DNA of 64,000 nt, taken from assembly GCF_000024185.1 (NCBI RefSeq), contig NC_013790.1:2417001-2481000 (forward strand). The letters run 5' to 3'. Position numbers and translations under genes: made by a program. This stretch comes from Methanobrevibacter ruminantium M1. GTDB taxonomy: Archaea; Methanobacteriota; Methanobacteria; Methanobacteriales; Methanobacteriaceae. Positions within the stretch are counted from its first letter, which is position 1; the number at the start of each line of letters is the position of its first letter. The notes under the pieces were generated by a model. It saw only the letters and a list, made by a program, of their open reading frames with translations. It did not search any database and was not told the DNA's origin. Below, piece after piece: positions 37,741-47,193 of this stretch.

Positions 37741-38667
37741 AGAGTTTATCCTCCTCTATTTTCAAATATTGTTTATAGTCCAAAAATAAAATTCTAATTT
37801 CATTTTAGACTTATCTCATTATTTCAATCAATCAAAAATATCATCAAATCAATCAAACTGATATAATTGATAGTCAATATGATTAGTATTGGCTTATTGA
37901 AACAATTCGATACTCAACCTAAATAGTTTGAACTATTAGATCAATAGTCTCACTATTTTTTTAACCTATAAAGATCCAAATCAAAAATCCCATAGATTAA
38001 TTCTTGAATTCCAAATCAAAAAATTCAAGATTCCGTTTGAACTTTAAAAATCCAAATCAAAAATTTCTAAAGCTCTAGATTTCAATCTAATTTCTTTTTT
38101 AAAAAAGTTTTTCAAATCTATAATTAAAGCATTTTGATGGATGCCTTAATCTCAAATCATCGTACGTCAATGAGCTAGCTCAGCTTAACATTAATGTACT
38201 AATATATATTATATTAAGAATTAAATATAAAGCTTACTTGGAAAGTAAATACACAAACTTTATATACTATAATACTTTTTTTTAAATGTGTATTAACTAT
38301 ATAAAATTAAAATATGGATGATAAATAAGCGATATGAAAAAATAAGCAAAATTATTAATAAGCAGAGAAAAAAAGGAACTTTTTTATTATCACATAAAAA
38401 TCAAGCTCATAAAAAGAGATTAAATTAAGTTTCAATAGTTTAAAACAATTCTATAAAATAAGAATAAATTTTAAAAAATCAGCCAAAAATTAAGGAAAAC
38501 CTAAAGAAAAATTTTGATAAAAAATTGATAAAAAATTGATAAAAAATTGATAAAAAATTGATAAAAAATTGTAAAAAACTAATAGAAAAAAATGAGAAAA
38601 AGTGAAAAAATTCAAGTAAAAATCATAAAAAAACAAATAAAAAAATATAAGCATGATCCTAAAGAAA
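37741..38667 (-). promoter_or_regulatory. Long mvh upstream region with repeated CCAAATCAAAAA
   Basis: 927 bases. CCAAATCAAAAA occurs three times (37976-37987, 38011-38022, 38052-38063). Palindromes CGTACG (38161-38166 area) and GAGCTAGCTC (38172-38181) lie nearby. Minus-strand TATA candidates are CTTTATATTTAA near 38222-38233 and AATATATATTAG near 38200. Five tandem copies of an 11-bp TTGATAAAAAA unit lie at 38519-38572, nearer the vapC end. Which TATA box serves mvh cannot be settled from sequence. Confidence 0.4.
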
Positions 38668-39087
38668 TCATAAATCCAATAGATTCACATCATCAAATAC
38701 CTTAAAGTTCTTATCAAAGGTAACAATATAATCCAAGCCATAATATTTATATAAAAAAGCAATGGAACAGTCTGTAAATCCCACTTTAAATGATTTTGAA
38801 TTGTATCTTTTAAACATCTCAAATACCCTATCATTGAACATACTTATCTCGAACTCATTGATAATAGTTAGATTGTCCTTCATAAAGTAGTATGCTTTGA
38901 CTGTCAATTCAATATCCTTTGTCCTCATCATAAGGATTGTAATGATTTCATTGAAGACCCCATTGCTTATATAACATTCATGGTTGGACAAGAGCTCCTC
39001 ACAAGTGGAAATTGCCAGTTCATTGTTTGTTTCGATTTCACGGAAAATTGCAATTATGAAATTGGCATCCAAAAAATATTTACTCAT
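38668..39087 (-). CDS. PIN-domain ribonuclease toxin (VapC-like)
   Basis: 139 residues. The PIN fold is indicated by 'KYFLDANFIIAIFRE' with the first catalytic Asp (D7), a mid-protein Glu in 'NEIITILMMR' and C-terminal 'VGFTDCSIAFLY' then 'YIVTFDKNF'. VapC toxins cut tRNA or rRNA. The start overlaps the end of the antitoxin gene by 8 bp, the usual order for vapBC. Confidence 0.85.
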   Translation of the reverse strand: MSKYFLDANFIIAIFREIETNNELAISTCEELLSNHECYISNGVFNEIITILMMRTKDIELTVKAYYFMKDNLTIINEFEISMFNDRVFEMFKRYNSKSFKVGFTDCSIAFLYKYYGLDYIVTFDKNFKVFDDVNLLDL

Positions 39088-39325
39088 TTAAATAAACTCC
39101 CCTATCAATTTTCCAATCCCCTTCAACATCATTTTCCTTTTTAATCATCCCTGCAACATCCTTTAAAGTAACTTTTTTTCTGAAAGTGATTCTTAAATCT
39201 CCAAACTCATCCACGCCCCATTCAATGATAGTGTCCTCATCTACATTGAACCTATCCCTAACTTCACTGGGAATTATGGTTTGCTTGTTTTTATACATTT
39301 TGGTATTTGCTATAATATCTATCAT
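39080..39325 (-). CDS. AbrB/SpoVT-type antitoxin (VapB-like)
   Basis: 81 residues. A swapped-hairpin AbrB motif is visible: 'NKQTIIPSEVRDRFNVDEDT' followed by 'IIEWGVDEFGDLRI'. The C-terminal part (about 55-81) would wrap the PIN toxin. It would repress its own promoter. First gene of the pair. Confidence 0.85.
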   Translation of the reverse strand: MIDIIANTKMYKNKQTIIPSEVRDRFNVDEDTIIEWGVDEFGDLRITFRKKVTLKDVAGMIKKENDVEGDWKIDRGVYLNE

Positions 39326-39610
39326 ATAAAAATCTCCTATTAATATATATTTTAGAGGTAATATATAAAATTAATGTAAAATTTAATTTCCCTATCAAAA
39401 ATGAGATTTAAATATTTTTCCGGAACCTAAATAGTGTGAAATCATTCAAAATATATCCCCCTAGTGATAGGAAAGCATTATTCAAGAAAAAAAACTATTA
39501 AAATTAATAAAAAAACTAAAAAAAGCATTATAATAAAATAAATAAAATAATAACAGAAAAATAAGTGTAAAAAAAGTAAGCTTAGGAGCATACAACTCCC
39601 AAGTAGAGAT

Positions 39611-39658
39611 AAAAATTTTTGGTCAAGGTTTTTGAGGCCGAAGGCCTCAAAAAGCTTG
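39611..39658. repeat. Perfect GC-rich stem-loop (REP-like or terminator) after sufB/D
   Basis: TTTTTGAGGCC (39629-39639) and GGCCTCAAAAA (39643-39653) pair perfectly around GAA; CAAG (39624-39627) and CTTG (39655-39658) extend the stem past one mismatch, and AAAAATTTTT (39611-39620) adjoins. It begins 2 bp from the sufB/D stop codon. The surrounding spacer 39326-39610 has no gene seen. Confidence 0.7.
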
Positions 39659-39660
39659 GA

Positions 39661-40902
39661 TTACATACCATCCAAACTCATATCAATCATTCTTTGGGTC
39701 TCAGCAGCCAATTCATCAGGAAGACCTGTAATATCCATGCTTAAGAAACCTCTTACAATCATGGAAGCTGCTTCCTCTTCAGTAAGTCCTCTTGAGGTAA
39801 GGTAATAAATCTCCTCTTCATCGATTTGACCTACAGCTGCCTCGTGAGACATTTCAAGGTTTGCAGCATTAGCCTCAAGCTCTGGCACAGCATAGATTGA
39901 AGAGCCATCATCCAATACCAATCCATGACATTCAAGGTGTCCCTTTACATTAGGAACGTTTCCAGCCAAGTGACCTCTTGAATAGATGCTTGATTCGTCA
40001 TTTGCTACAGCACGGGAAATAATCTCAGCGCTGGTGTTAGGAGCATTTAAAAGAGCCCTTGAACCTACATCAATGATTGAATCTTTTGTTCCGCTTTGAA
40101 TACTCTGGAACAATGCCCTTGCATTCTCTCCATTACAATGGGTGGTAGGATAGGATTGAATTGAATTGACAGGGCTTGTCAAAATGTAATTATTAATATA
40201 AGTGGTATTCTCCGCTTGAAGAATAGCAGTCCTAGGACGTACTTCAACCTGTTCAGCCCAATTGTGAACCATTGTAAAGGTTATTTTAGAACCTGGCTTA
40301 AGATACATCTCAGATACTCCAACGTGGAGAGCTGATGAAACGTCTTCCCCTGTTGCACAGCCTGTGATAAGGTGAAGCTCAGAGTTCTCCTCTGCAATAA
40401 TAATGTTATGAGCAGTTTGCATAACATCCTGATCTGCAATAAACATACATGCCTGAACTGGGAAAACCTCTTTGGTTCCAGGAAGTGACCTTACAAAGTA
40501 TCCGCTATATGACTCTTCCTCCACTTCACGAAGTGCAGTCTGAGCAGTGTATTTGTCTGCATCAGGCTTTACAGCATTCCACATGTAATCCTTTAGCCAG
40601 GAATACTTTTCAAGTGCAATTCCAGTGTTCATGACCTCTACAGAATTGGAAATGGAACTGGAGAATACATTGGACTGATCCATCTGGAGGAATGACCCTG
40701 CCCTTTCTTCAGACTCTGTATCAACACCAACTTTCAATAATGTCCTTTTGGTCTTTTTGTCAACGTCATCAATATCATCAAGGACATCAAAAGCATTTAC
40801 TTCCTCTTTAGAGAAGTTTTCAATAACTATATCAGTACCTAAAGCTGCCTTTTTATCCTTTGCCCTTAAAGCATCATTTGCCACATTCCGCACAGCCAAC
40901 AC
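39661..40902 (-). CDS. Fe-S cluster assembly scaffold SufB/SufD family
   Basis: 413 residues, archaeal SufB/D paralog that with SufC builds iron-sulfur clusters, needed in bulk for Mvh, polyferredoxins and Mcr maturation. The beta-helix core shows 'ENTTYINNYILTSPVNSIQS', 'HCNGENARALFQSIQSG' and 'GHLECHGLVLDD', then 'MSHEAAVGQIDEEEIYYL' near the C-terminus. The start is a GTG at 40902 inside sufC (29-bp overlap); in-frame GTGs at 40893 and 40884 are possible alternatives. SufB versus SufD cannot be decided here. Confidence 0.85.
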   Translation of the reverse strand: MLAVRNVANDALRAKDKKAALGTDIVIENFSKEEVNAFDVLDDIDDVDKKTKRTLLKVGVDTESEERAGSFLQMDQSNVFSSSISNSVEVMNTGIALEKYSWLKDYMWNAVKPDADKYTAQTALREVEEESYSGYFVRSLPGTKEVFPVQACMFIADQDVMQTAHNIIIAEENSELHLITGCATGEDVSSALHVGVSEMYLKPGSKITFTMVHNWAEQVEVRPRTAILQAENTTYINNYILTSPVNSIQSYPTTHCNGENARALFQSIQSGTKDSIIDVGSRALLNAPNTSAEIISRAVANDESSIYSRGHLAGNVPNVKGHLECHGLVLDDGSSIYAVPELEANAANLEMSHEAAVGQIDEEEIYYLTSRGLTEEEAASMIVRGFLSMDITGLPDELAAETQRMIDMSLDGM

Positions 40903-41632
40903 ATCCTTTAAATCCTTCTTTTCTAATATCTTCTAAAATTTCATCAGGGTCACCGGAACAGGCAATTATACCATGCATCAACACATGTGCCTTGTCCGCT
41001 TTAACGAAGTTTAAAATATAACCTAAGTGAGTGATAAGAAGCCCTGCTCTTTTTCTTTGGCCAGGCTTTTTATCCTTATCCAATAATACATTCAACTCTC
41101 CAGCCAAAAGCTCAACATTCTCAATGTCAACACCAGAGTCTGGCTCGTCGAACATTGTAAATAGCGGCTCTTGAGCAAGCAATTGAAGAATCTCAGACCT
41201 TTTAACCTCTCCTCCGGAGAATCCTCTGTTAACATCACGGTCTAAAAACTCATCGCTGAACTTTAATTTCTTTGCAAGCTCTTGCATCCTTGGATTCAAG
41301 TCTTCATCTGGATCTTGCTTGGATTCGAACTTAAGCAAGTCCCTAACGCTTACCCCACGAATTGCAGGAGGGTTTTGGAAACTTACTCCAAGACCTTTTT
41401 GAACACGTTCGGTAGTACTTAAACCAGTGATATCCTCTCCATTGAAGATAATGGACCCTTCAACAACTTCATATTTAGGAAATCCCAAAATAGTTAAGAA
41501 TAATGTACTTTTGCCGGCACCATTAGGGCCTAAGAGCACATGAGTCTCTCCTTCTCTTATAGCAAGGTTTACGCCATTTAAAACGCGTTTGCCTTCAACT
41601 TCAACAACTAAATCTTTTACTTCAAGCAACAT
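40874..41632 (-). CDS. sufC: Fe-S assembly ATPase SufC
   Basis: 252 residues, cytosolic ABC ATPase powering the SufBD scaffold. Walker A 'LLGPNGAGKSTLF', signature 'NRGFSGGEVKRSEI' and Walker B 'PLFTMFDEPDSGVD' are all present. The last residues are cysteine-rich (CVGCAECGK), not a feature I associate with bacterial SufC. It forms a two-gene unit with sufB/D, which begins inside it. Confidence 0.92.
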   Translation of the reverse strand: MLLEVKDLVVEVEGKRVLNGVNLAIREGETHVLLGPNGAGKSTLFLTILGFPKYEVVEGSIIFNGEDITGLSTTERVQKGLGVSFQNPPAIRGVSVRDLLKFESKQDPDEDLNPRMQELAKKLKFSDEFLDRDVNRGFSGGEVKRSEILQLLAQEPLFTMFDEPDSGVDIENVELLAGELNVLLDKDKKPGQRKRAGLLITHLGYILNFVKADKAHVLMHGIIACSGDPDEILEDIRKEGFKGCVGCAECGK

Positions 41633-41910
41633 GCTATCATATCCTAATCATTTTCAAAATTAACGAATTACAAAATATAAATAAATTTGACAGTTTATTA
41701 ATAGTATTTTAAGTCAATTTCATTGACATCATTGAATTAATAAATCATTAAATTAATTATATAACATTATTATATTAGTCTTTTACTATAAAATAATTAA
41801 CTATTTTTTTAATTTAGGTATGATGTGAAAGTAAATTAAAATTATAATCAATGATAAAAATGACTAAAATCAATTGAAGAATAAAATCAGAAATAATATA
41901 TAATAAATAA

Positions 41911-42126
41911 AATAATGATATGCAAAGAAAAAATAGACTAAAATAGAGAAAACAAGCTATAACTAAATAAAATAAGGATAAACAAAGAAAAAATAGACTA
42001 AAAAACTAAAAATAACTTAACTAAGAAAAACAATAACAAATAAAGAAAAATAGACTAAAAAAACTAAAAATAACTTAACTAAGAAAAACAATAACAAATA
42101 AAGAAAAAATAGACTAAAAAACTGAT
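41911..42126. repeat. About 59-bp AT-rich tandem repeat, 2 good and 1-2 decayed copies
   Basis: AGACTAAAAAACTAAAAATA, ACTTAACTAAGAAAAACAAT and ACAAATAAAGAAAAAT form one unit, with copies near 41995 and 42053 and decayed ones before. It lies between sufC and the PRC-barrel gene. No gene seen in 41633-42217. Confidence 0.8.
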
Positions 42127-42217
42127 AAAAAAAATTAAAAAAATTAAATTTACTAAATACAATGCAAAGAAAATAGATAAAATAAAAAAGTGAAAATATA
42201 GTTAGAAAATTATTCAG

Positions 42218-42487
42218 TTACAATAATGAATTCTCCAACTTTCTCAATTTTGTAAAAGGTATTAATAATAAGTCTCCTCTACGTTTAGCACCTTTTACAT
42301 GGATATTACGTCCACTTTCGATTTTAACGGCAATATCCACAATTTTACCTGTTTTTTCATTAATAATCAATTCATCAAGAACTCCTAAAATACGTGCATT
42401 ATTAGTAGCTACTTGATAATTTTTAATTTCACTCCATAATTTTTCTTCCCTTCTGTGAGGGTTAGGTTTAGCAACAGCATTTTCCAT
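42218..42487 (-). CDS. PRC-barrel domain protein
   Basis: 89 residues. The core 'ARILGVLDELIINEKTGKIV' followed by 'GDLLLIPFTKLRKLENSLL' is a PRC-barrel, a small beta domain found in photosystem H subunits, RimM and many archaeal stand-alone proteins. The stand-alone type is common in methanogens, and its partner is unknown. It is a monocistronic unit. Confidence 0.8.
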   Translation of the reverse strand: MENAVAKPNPHRREEKLWSEIKNYQVATNNARILGVLDELIINEKTGKIVDIAVKIESGRNIHVKGAKRRGDLLLIPFTKLRKLENSLL

Positions 42488-42974
42488 ATTTTCACCAATA
42501 AATCTTAATAATTATAATCGAAGAGATTATGTTTCTTGAGAATATTTTTTATTTTTTCCATCTGATTTTTCAAACCAAGAAATCAAAATTATTCTCAAAA
42601 ATAATACTCCATTTTAAAAAAACTAATATTTATTATTAAATTTTAGTTTACCTTATAATTCTTTATGATTAAAACAATATATAAACTTATTGATTTTTTT
42701 AATAAAAATGAGTAAAAATTAGTAAAAATTTAGATAAATTAAAGAAAAAATAGATTAAAAATAGAAAAATTAGATAAATTCATTGAAAAATTATTCTAAA
42801 ACAAAAATAATTTAAAGTTTAGAAAAAATGGATTTTGAAACAAATTTTTCCAAAAGGATAATGAGAATATAAAAAAATAATGAATCTTAAAAAAAAAATG
42901 GATTTGGAAAGCATTACCAAATAGGATAATGGAGGTATAAAAAATTTTGAAAGACCTTTGGAAATGATGAAAGA
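42488..42974. other. AT-rich spacer, no gene seen
   Basis: Between the PRC-barrel gene and cobY. A decayed duplication (ATGGATTTTGAAAC/ATGGATTTGGAAAG, each followed by AGGATAATG) lies at about 42828-42930. A phenylalanine-rich open frame on the minus strand is an A/T composition effect. Confidence 0.4.
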
Positions 42975-43607
42975 TCATAAAAATTTACTGGCTAATATAG
43001 ATGTCTCGATAGTATTTATATTAAAAACTAACTCATACCTTGGAATAATTAAAACTTCCTCCTCTTGAACGACATTTTCACTCCTAAGTATGTTGATTCC
43101 TGCAGGGACTTTTCCATTAAAATCATAGGTATAAGGAATGCCATATTCTTCAAATATTTCTACTGGCACCAATGTGGATAATGCAGGCTTGTCATGGTCT
43201 AGATAGTATTCAATGATGTAGTCAATTATATTTTCATCCACTAAAGGAAGGTCTGCATTTATGAAAAGTAAGATGTCATCTTTTGAATGATTTTCAAAAC
43301 AAGTGAGGATTTCAGAGAGATCTTCGACAAAACCTATTCCTTTGGTGTCTAAATAAAAATCGGTTTTTGTGCTATTGTAAAAATCATCATGGAAATCAGA
43401 AAAATTCAAATCATCTTTTAAATAGGATTTGGTGTTTTCCCCATTTGGGCTTACGGCAACAACTGTCTTTTCTATGTATTTGGACTTTTTTAAATTATCC
43501 AAGACATAATCCATTAAGGGTTTGTCATTGATTGGAAAAAGAGGCTTTTCTATATTTGATTTTAGTCTAAGACCCTTTCCACCAGCCATTACCAAAGCTA
43601 TAATCAT
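42975..43607 (-). CDS. cobY: Adenosylcobinamide-phosphate guanylyltransferase CobY
   Basis: 210 residues, archaeal NTP transferase replacing CobU: transfers GMP from GTP to adenosylcobinamide phosphate, giving the CobS substrate. The N-terminal nucleotide loop is 'ALVMAGGKGLRLKSNIEKPL' and the family-specific later part reads 'FNGKVPAGINILRSE' then 'LVFNINTIET'. MobA-like molybdenum enzymes share the first motif but not the second. cobS is at 17 kb. Confidence 0.85.
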   Translation of the reverse strand: MIIALVMAGGKGLRLKSNIEKPLFPINDKPLMDYVLDNLKKSKYIEKTVVAVSPNGENTKSYLKDDLNFSDFHDDFYNSTKTDFYLDTKGIGFVEDLSEILTCFENHSKDDILLFINADLPLVDENIIDYIIEYYLDHDKPALSTLVPVEIFEEYGIPYTYDFNGKVPAGINILRSENVVQEEEVLIIPRYELVFNINTIETSILASKFL

Positions 43608-43871
43608 ATAAAGACCTCTAATGAAATAATAAAAATATCTGTTTAATTTTGAAATAAAAGTTAAATAATAATTTTTTAAAATGAAAAATATTCTAAATTA
43701 AAAAATATTATAAATTGAAATATATTATAAATTGAAAAATAAATGATTAAAAAAATAAAAAAAGTTTAAAAAGCTTAAAAAGCTTAAAAAGGTTTAAAAA
43801 GATAGTTTAAAATCTTAGAATGCTTTAAAAGCTTAGAATAGTTTAAAAAGAAAAAATAAAAAAGGTACTGA

Positions 43872-45350
43872 TTATTCTATAGTACCTTGAGCTTGCATTC
43901 TCTTCTTTAAAATACATCTTTCTCCTTGGTTTCCTCCAAGAGGGTTCTTTTGAGTTCCCATGGAGTTCATACAACGAGCCATGATTGCAGAACCGAGAGC
44001 AAGACCATCCTCAACAAATACAACATCCTTGAACTTGTCTTGAGCATACTCTAAAATAAGCTCTGGCTTCTTACCAGTTATTCCAGCTCTTCCAGTGACT
44101 CCTAAAATGGAACCGTCAAGGATAAGGTTCTCTTCAAATGCAACATCAAGAACTCTGTATACGATGTTTGCGCTTACGTGGTCCATAGTGGCAAGGAGTG
44201 TTGGAATTCCTTCATCCTCATAGATCTTTGCTCCTATTTCAACCAATCCGTCAAGGCCGTCTGCATTTGTTCCCACATCACATCCTATAAGACATGTACC
44301 TGCTGCCTTTGCTCCTGCAGCGTCTAATGGGACAGTACCGAATCTATCGATTCCTTCTGGAACCTTGCAGATGTTAATGAGCTCATGAGCTTCTTTAGCA
44401 TATTGTTTTGCTTTTTCTTGGTGTTTCTTACCATCTGCCTTTTTAAGTAGTTTAGGATCAAATAGGTCCAATGCTGCACCATTCTTTTGGTCGATTTGCT
44501 TGGAACCTTTAGCTAATGAGTCTGAAATAACACCAGCCAAACCTAGGAAGTTACCTACAGTGCTTGCATAAGGCTCATCCTTGTTTACAATACGTCCTGC
44601 TAAGGTGGAACCAAAGTCTAAAGATACACAAGGGTTTCTATAGTCTACTTCAGTCCATTTAGCACCTAATTTGATTCCTGCAGTTACAAGTTCACCTTCC
44701 ATTTCATTTGCTACAACTTCCTTACCTTTTGGTGGAACTACACTTACTACCGCTCCATCAAACATTACATTATCCAGGAGAGTGTATTTTTGAAGTCTTT
44801 TTGGAAGATGTGCTGAAGACATGGCTGGAGCCATTTTTGTATGGGATATTCCTGCATCCAAACAGCCATCTGCTAAAGCTTTTACCATTTGCCCCACTTC
44901 TTGAGTAGTGGCAAAACCTGCAGTTACCCCAGTGGATCTTACTACAAAGTCTAAATCTTCATCCATATCTACATGAGCTTTTTTAAGTGATTCTAATACA
45001 GTGTCTTTAATCATATCTGCAACAGATTCTTTAGAAAGTTCAATACCCCAAACTGTTTTACCGAAGACCTCTTCATCAGGTTTAGGGGCTCTAACATCCC
45101 TTGTCATATTCACAGTTTTATTGATTAGATAAGATTGGCTGTTGTTTAGGTTAGTAGCCATAATAACACATTTGGTAGTGGTGTTTCCTAACTCTACAGA
45201 AGCAGTGACATAATATTCATCCTGTTGTGCTACCATAACACCTGGGCCTTGAGGCCTGTTACCTGCTTTTAAAATACTTAAATCCCTTGATTGACTTTCA
45301 GCAATAATTGGCTTAGGTCCCTTATTAAAAATTTTATCTAAAAAAGACAT
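43872..45350 (-). CDS. Methanogenesis marker protein 14
   Basis: 492 residues. Archaeal methanogen-only family with an actin-like ATPase cast: 'TASVELGNTTTKCVIMATNL' and 'CVSLDFGSTLAGRIV' resemble the two phosphate loops of that superfamily. The C-terminal 'LGVTGRAGITGKKPELILEY' is strongly conserved-looking. The function is not established; being downstream of mtrH it may assist methanogenesis enzyme maturation. It is separated from mtrH by 410 bp containing a terminator and repeats, so it is probably a separate transcript. Confidence 0.78.
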   Translation of the reverse strand: MSFLDKIFNKGPKPIIAESQSRDLSILKAGNRPQGPGVMVAQQDEYYVTASVELGNTTTKCVIMATNLNNSQSYLINKTVNMTRDVRAPKPDEEVFGKTVWGIELSKESVADMIKDTVLESLKKAHVDMDEDLDFVVRSTGVTAGFATTQEVGQMVKALADGCLDAGISHTKMAPAMSSAHLPKRLQKYTLLDNVMFDGAVVSVVPPKGKEVVANEMEGELVTAGIKLGAKWTEVDYRNPCVSLDFGSTLAGRIVNKDEPYASTVGNFLGLAGVISDSLAKGSKQIDQKNGAALDLFDPKLLKKADGKKHQEKAKQYAKEAHELINICKVPEGIDRFGTVPLDAAGAKAAGTCLIGCDVGTNADGLDGLVEIGAKIYEDEGIPTLLATMDHVSANIVYRVLDVAFEENLILDGSILGVTGRAGITGKKPELILEYAQDKFKDVVFVEDGLALGSAIMARCMNSMGTQKNPLGGNQGERCILKKRMQAQGTIE

Positions 45351-45490
45351 ATAAAAATCCCCATAATCTTTCTATATAATATATAGTATTTTCATTAAAT
45401 AATATAAATTTTGTTAAAAAATTTTGAGAATAAATAAACTAGTGTGAAAATTAGAAATTTAAAATTAAATATTTGTTAAAAAATGTTAAA

Positions 45491-45687
45491 ATAAAATAAG
45501 ATAAAATAAGATAGAATAAGATAGAATAAGATAGAATAAGATAAAATAAGATAAGATAAGATAAAATAAGATAAGATAAGATAAATTAGATAAAATTAGA
45601 TAAAATAAGATAAAAAAAGATAAAAATGTTAAAAAAAAGTTAAAAATGTTAAAAAAAAGTTAAAAATGTTAAAAAAAAGTTAAAAAT
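45491..45687. repeat. Two adjoining AT-rich microsatellite-like arrays
   Basis: 45491-45620 is made of 10-bp and 5-bp variants of AAGATAAAAT; 45621-45687 is about three copies of the 20-bp TAAAAATGTTAAAAAAAAGT. They lie between the mtr terminator and the mmp14 start. Confidence 0.9.
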
Positions 45688-45713
45688 TTAAAAATATAAA
45701 AAGAAATAATTTG

Positions 45714-45746
45714 AAAAAAGATTAGATGAAATAAATCATCTAATCT
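45714..45746 (-). terminator. Terminator of the mtr operon
   Basis: Perfect 11-bp stem on the minus strand: AGATTAGATGA / TCATCTAATCT around a 6-base loop, followed at once by T6 (45714-45719 on the plus strand are A6). It starts 15 bp past the mtrH stop. Confidence 0.9.
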
Positions 45747-45760
45747 CGGACCCTTTCAAA

Positions 45761-46693
45761 TTATAATAACAAGTTCAATGGGTGTGCTTCAATAGGTTCG
45801 GTACCGATATCTCTTGCTGCTTCAGCAATCATAATATCTGCCATACCACATGCTGGGAATGCGAGTCTTGAGTTTTCGATAGGACCGAAAAGTACGAAGT
45901 CTCCACCAGCCATTTGTTGTACGATGTTAGAACCTATATCACATACAGGCCATGCTTCTTTGTGTTCTTTTTTGTATTGTCTTAACCAATCCCATGCGGA
46001 AGGTACGTTGTGAATACCGGAACCTACAGGGTATCCCCATTTAGCTTTTACAGCGTAGGAAGTTCTTACTGCAGGACCTGCACCTTGACCTAAAGGAGTA
46101 ACTGCTACGTCCATCCAAGGTTTGGTAATACCACATCTTTCTGCCATTTCGAGAATACCTTCGTCGATAACAGATCCACCGGTTTCCCAGATTTCGAGTT
46201 TACCAGGTACACCAGGGGTCATTGGGTTGAAACCTAAGAGAATGGATGCGTCGATGTCAGAGTTAGCTACAGCTTCGATTTCTCCAGCTTCTGCTGCCAT
46301 ACTTAAGGAGTTGTATACAGCTCTTTCAGCTAATCCTGCTTCTTGTACGTATTCTACACCTGCAATCTTTGCAGCTGCAGCAGTTGAGTCGATAAGGAAA
46401 GGTTTGTCACAGATGTCCCCTACAAATTCTAAGTATTTAACCATAGCTTCTGCAGTAGCACCGAAAGTTTGTACAACACAAGGGTTTCCGGTTACATCAG
46501 ACATTTCTTCCATTGTTTTAATTAATCCTTCAGCAGCGTCTTTATCAAAGTCTCCTGCTTTTTCATCACTAATAATTTTGTGTCCGCCGTAAAAGATAGT
46601 TCCTGCTAAAACGGTAGGGTATTCTCCAGGTTGTCCTCCCATTTTTACTCCAGCAATATCTACGACGAGTTGTTCTTTATCAAATCTAAACAT
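45761..46693 (-). CDS. mtrH: Tetrahydromethanopterin S-methyltransferase subunit H
   Basis: 310 residues, peripheral cytoplasmic subunit. Takes the methyl group from methyl-tetrahydromethanopterin and passes it to the Co(I) corrinoid on MtrA. TIM-barrel of the pterin-binding methyltransferase type, with 'VDIAGVKMGGQPGEYPTVLA', 'PFLIDSTAAAAKIAG' and 'LLGFNPMTPGVPGK'. Normal length, last gene of mtrEDCBAFGH, 15 bp after mtrG. Confidence 0.97.
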   Translation of the reverse strand: MFRFDKEQLVVDIAGVKMGGQPGEYPTVLAGTIFYGGHKIISDEKAGDFDKDAAEGLIKTMEEMSDVTGNPCVVQTFGATAEAMVKYLEFVGDICDKPFLIDSTAAAAKIAGVEYVQEAGLAERAVYNSLSMAAEAGEIEAVANSDIDASILLGFNPMTPGVPGKLEIWETGGSVIDEGILEMAERCGITKPWMDVAVTPLGQGAGPAVRTSYAVKAKWGYPVGSGIHNVPSAWDWLRQYKKEHKEAWPVCDIGSNIVQQMAGGDFVLFGPIENSRLAFPACGMADIMIAEAARDIGTEPIEAHPLNLLL

Positions 46694-46708
46694 TTATAAT
46701 CCTCCAAT

Positions 46709-46960
46709 TTAGACTAAGCTTGTAAGCATAGTACTCATTGCACTTACCAAACCAAATTCAATAGATACTATTAAAATTACAAGACCTAAAATAATACCAT
46801 ATAAAATACCAATATCTCTACCGTTTTGTTGTCCTAAACGTTGGAAGTATTCACCAACAGCGAATTCTACTTTTTCTTCAGCTTCATCCAATTTATTAAT
46901 TGCAGCTGCCATATCATCGGTAGATACAATAATTTGAGGTACTGATTCTTCTTCAGACAT
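46709..46960 (-). CDS. mtrG: Tetrahydromethanopterin S-methyltransferase subunit G
   Basis: 83 residues: acidic amphipathic N-terminal half and one C-terminal membrane helix ('[20 protein letters not shown]'). Small stalk subunit of the sodium-pumping Mtr complex. Length and position fit. Confidence 0.93.
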   Translation of the reverse strand: MSEEESVPQIIVSTDDMAAAINKLDEAEEKVEFAVGEYFQRLGQQNGRDIGILYGIILGLVILIVSIEFGLVSAMSTMLTSLV

Positions 46961-46971
46961 TTATAACACCT

Positions 46972-47178
46972 CTATAAACCACATAATTTAGCTAAGTATG
47001 GAATAACAACTGCTAAAGCAAGAGCTAATCCAATACCAATAGCCATTCCAGAAAATCTGGTGCTGATTACGCCAGCAAATAATCTTCCTTCTCTACCTAA
47101 GAGCTTTGCACGGTATTCTACATTATTAGAAGCATTTCTAATACCACGAGTATTTGGTTTGTTTGAAAATCTAACCAT
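46972..47178 (-). CDS. mtrF: Tetrahydromethanopterin S-methyltransferase subunit F
   Basis: 68 residues: basic N-terminal soluble part ('FSNKPNTRGIRNASNNVEYR') and one C-terminal membrane helix. It resembles the N-terminal portion of MtrA in layout and is a small structural subunit. 11 bp separate it from mtrG. Confidence 0.93.
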   Translation of the reverse strand: MVRFSNKPNTRGIRNASNNVEYRAKLLGREGRLFAGVISTRFSGMAIGIGLALALAVVIPYLAKLCGL

Positions 47179-47193
47179 TTATAAAACCTCCAG

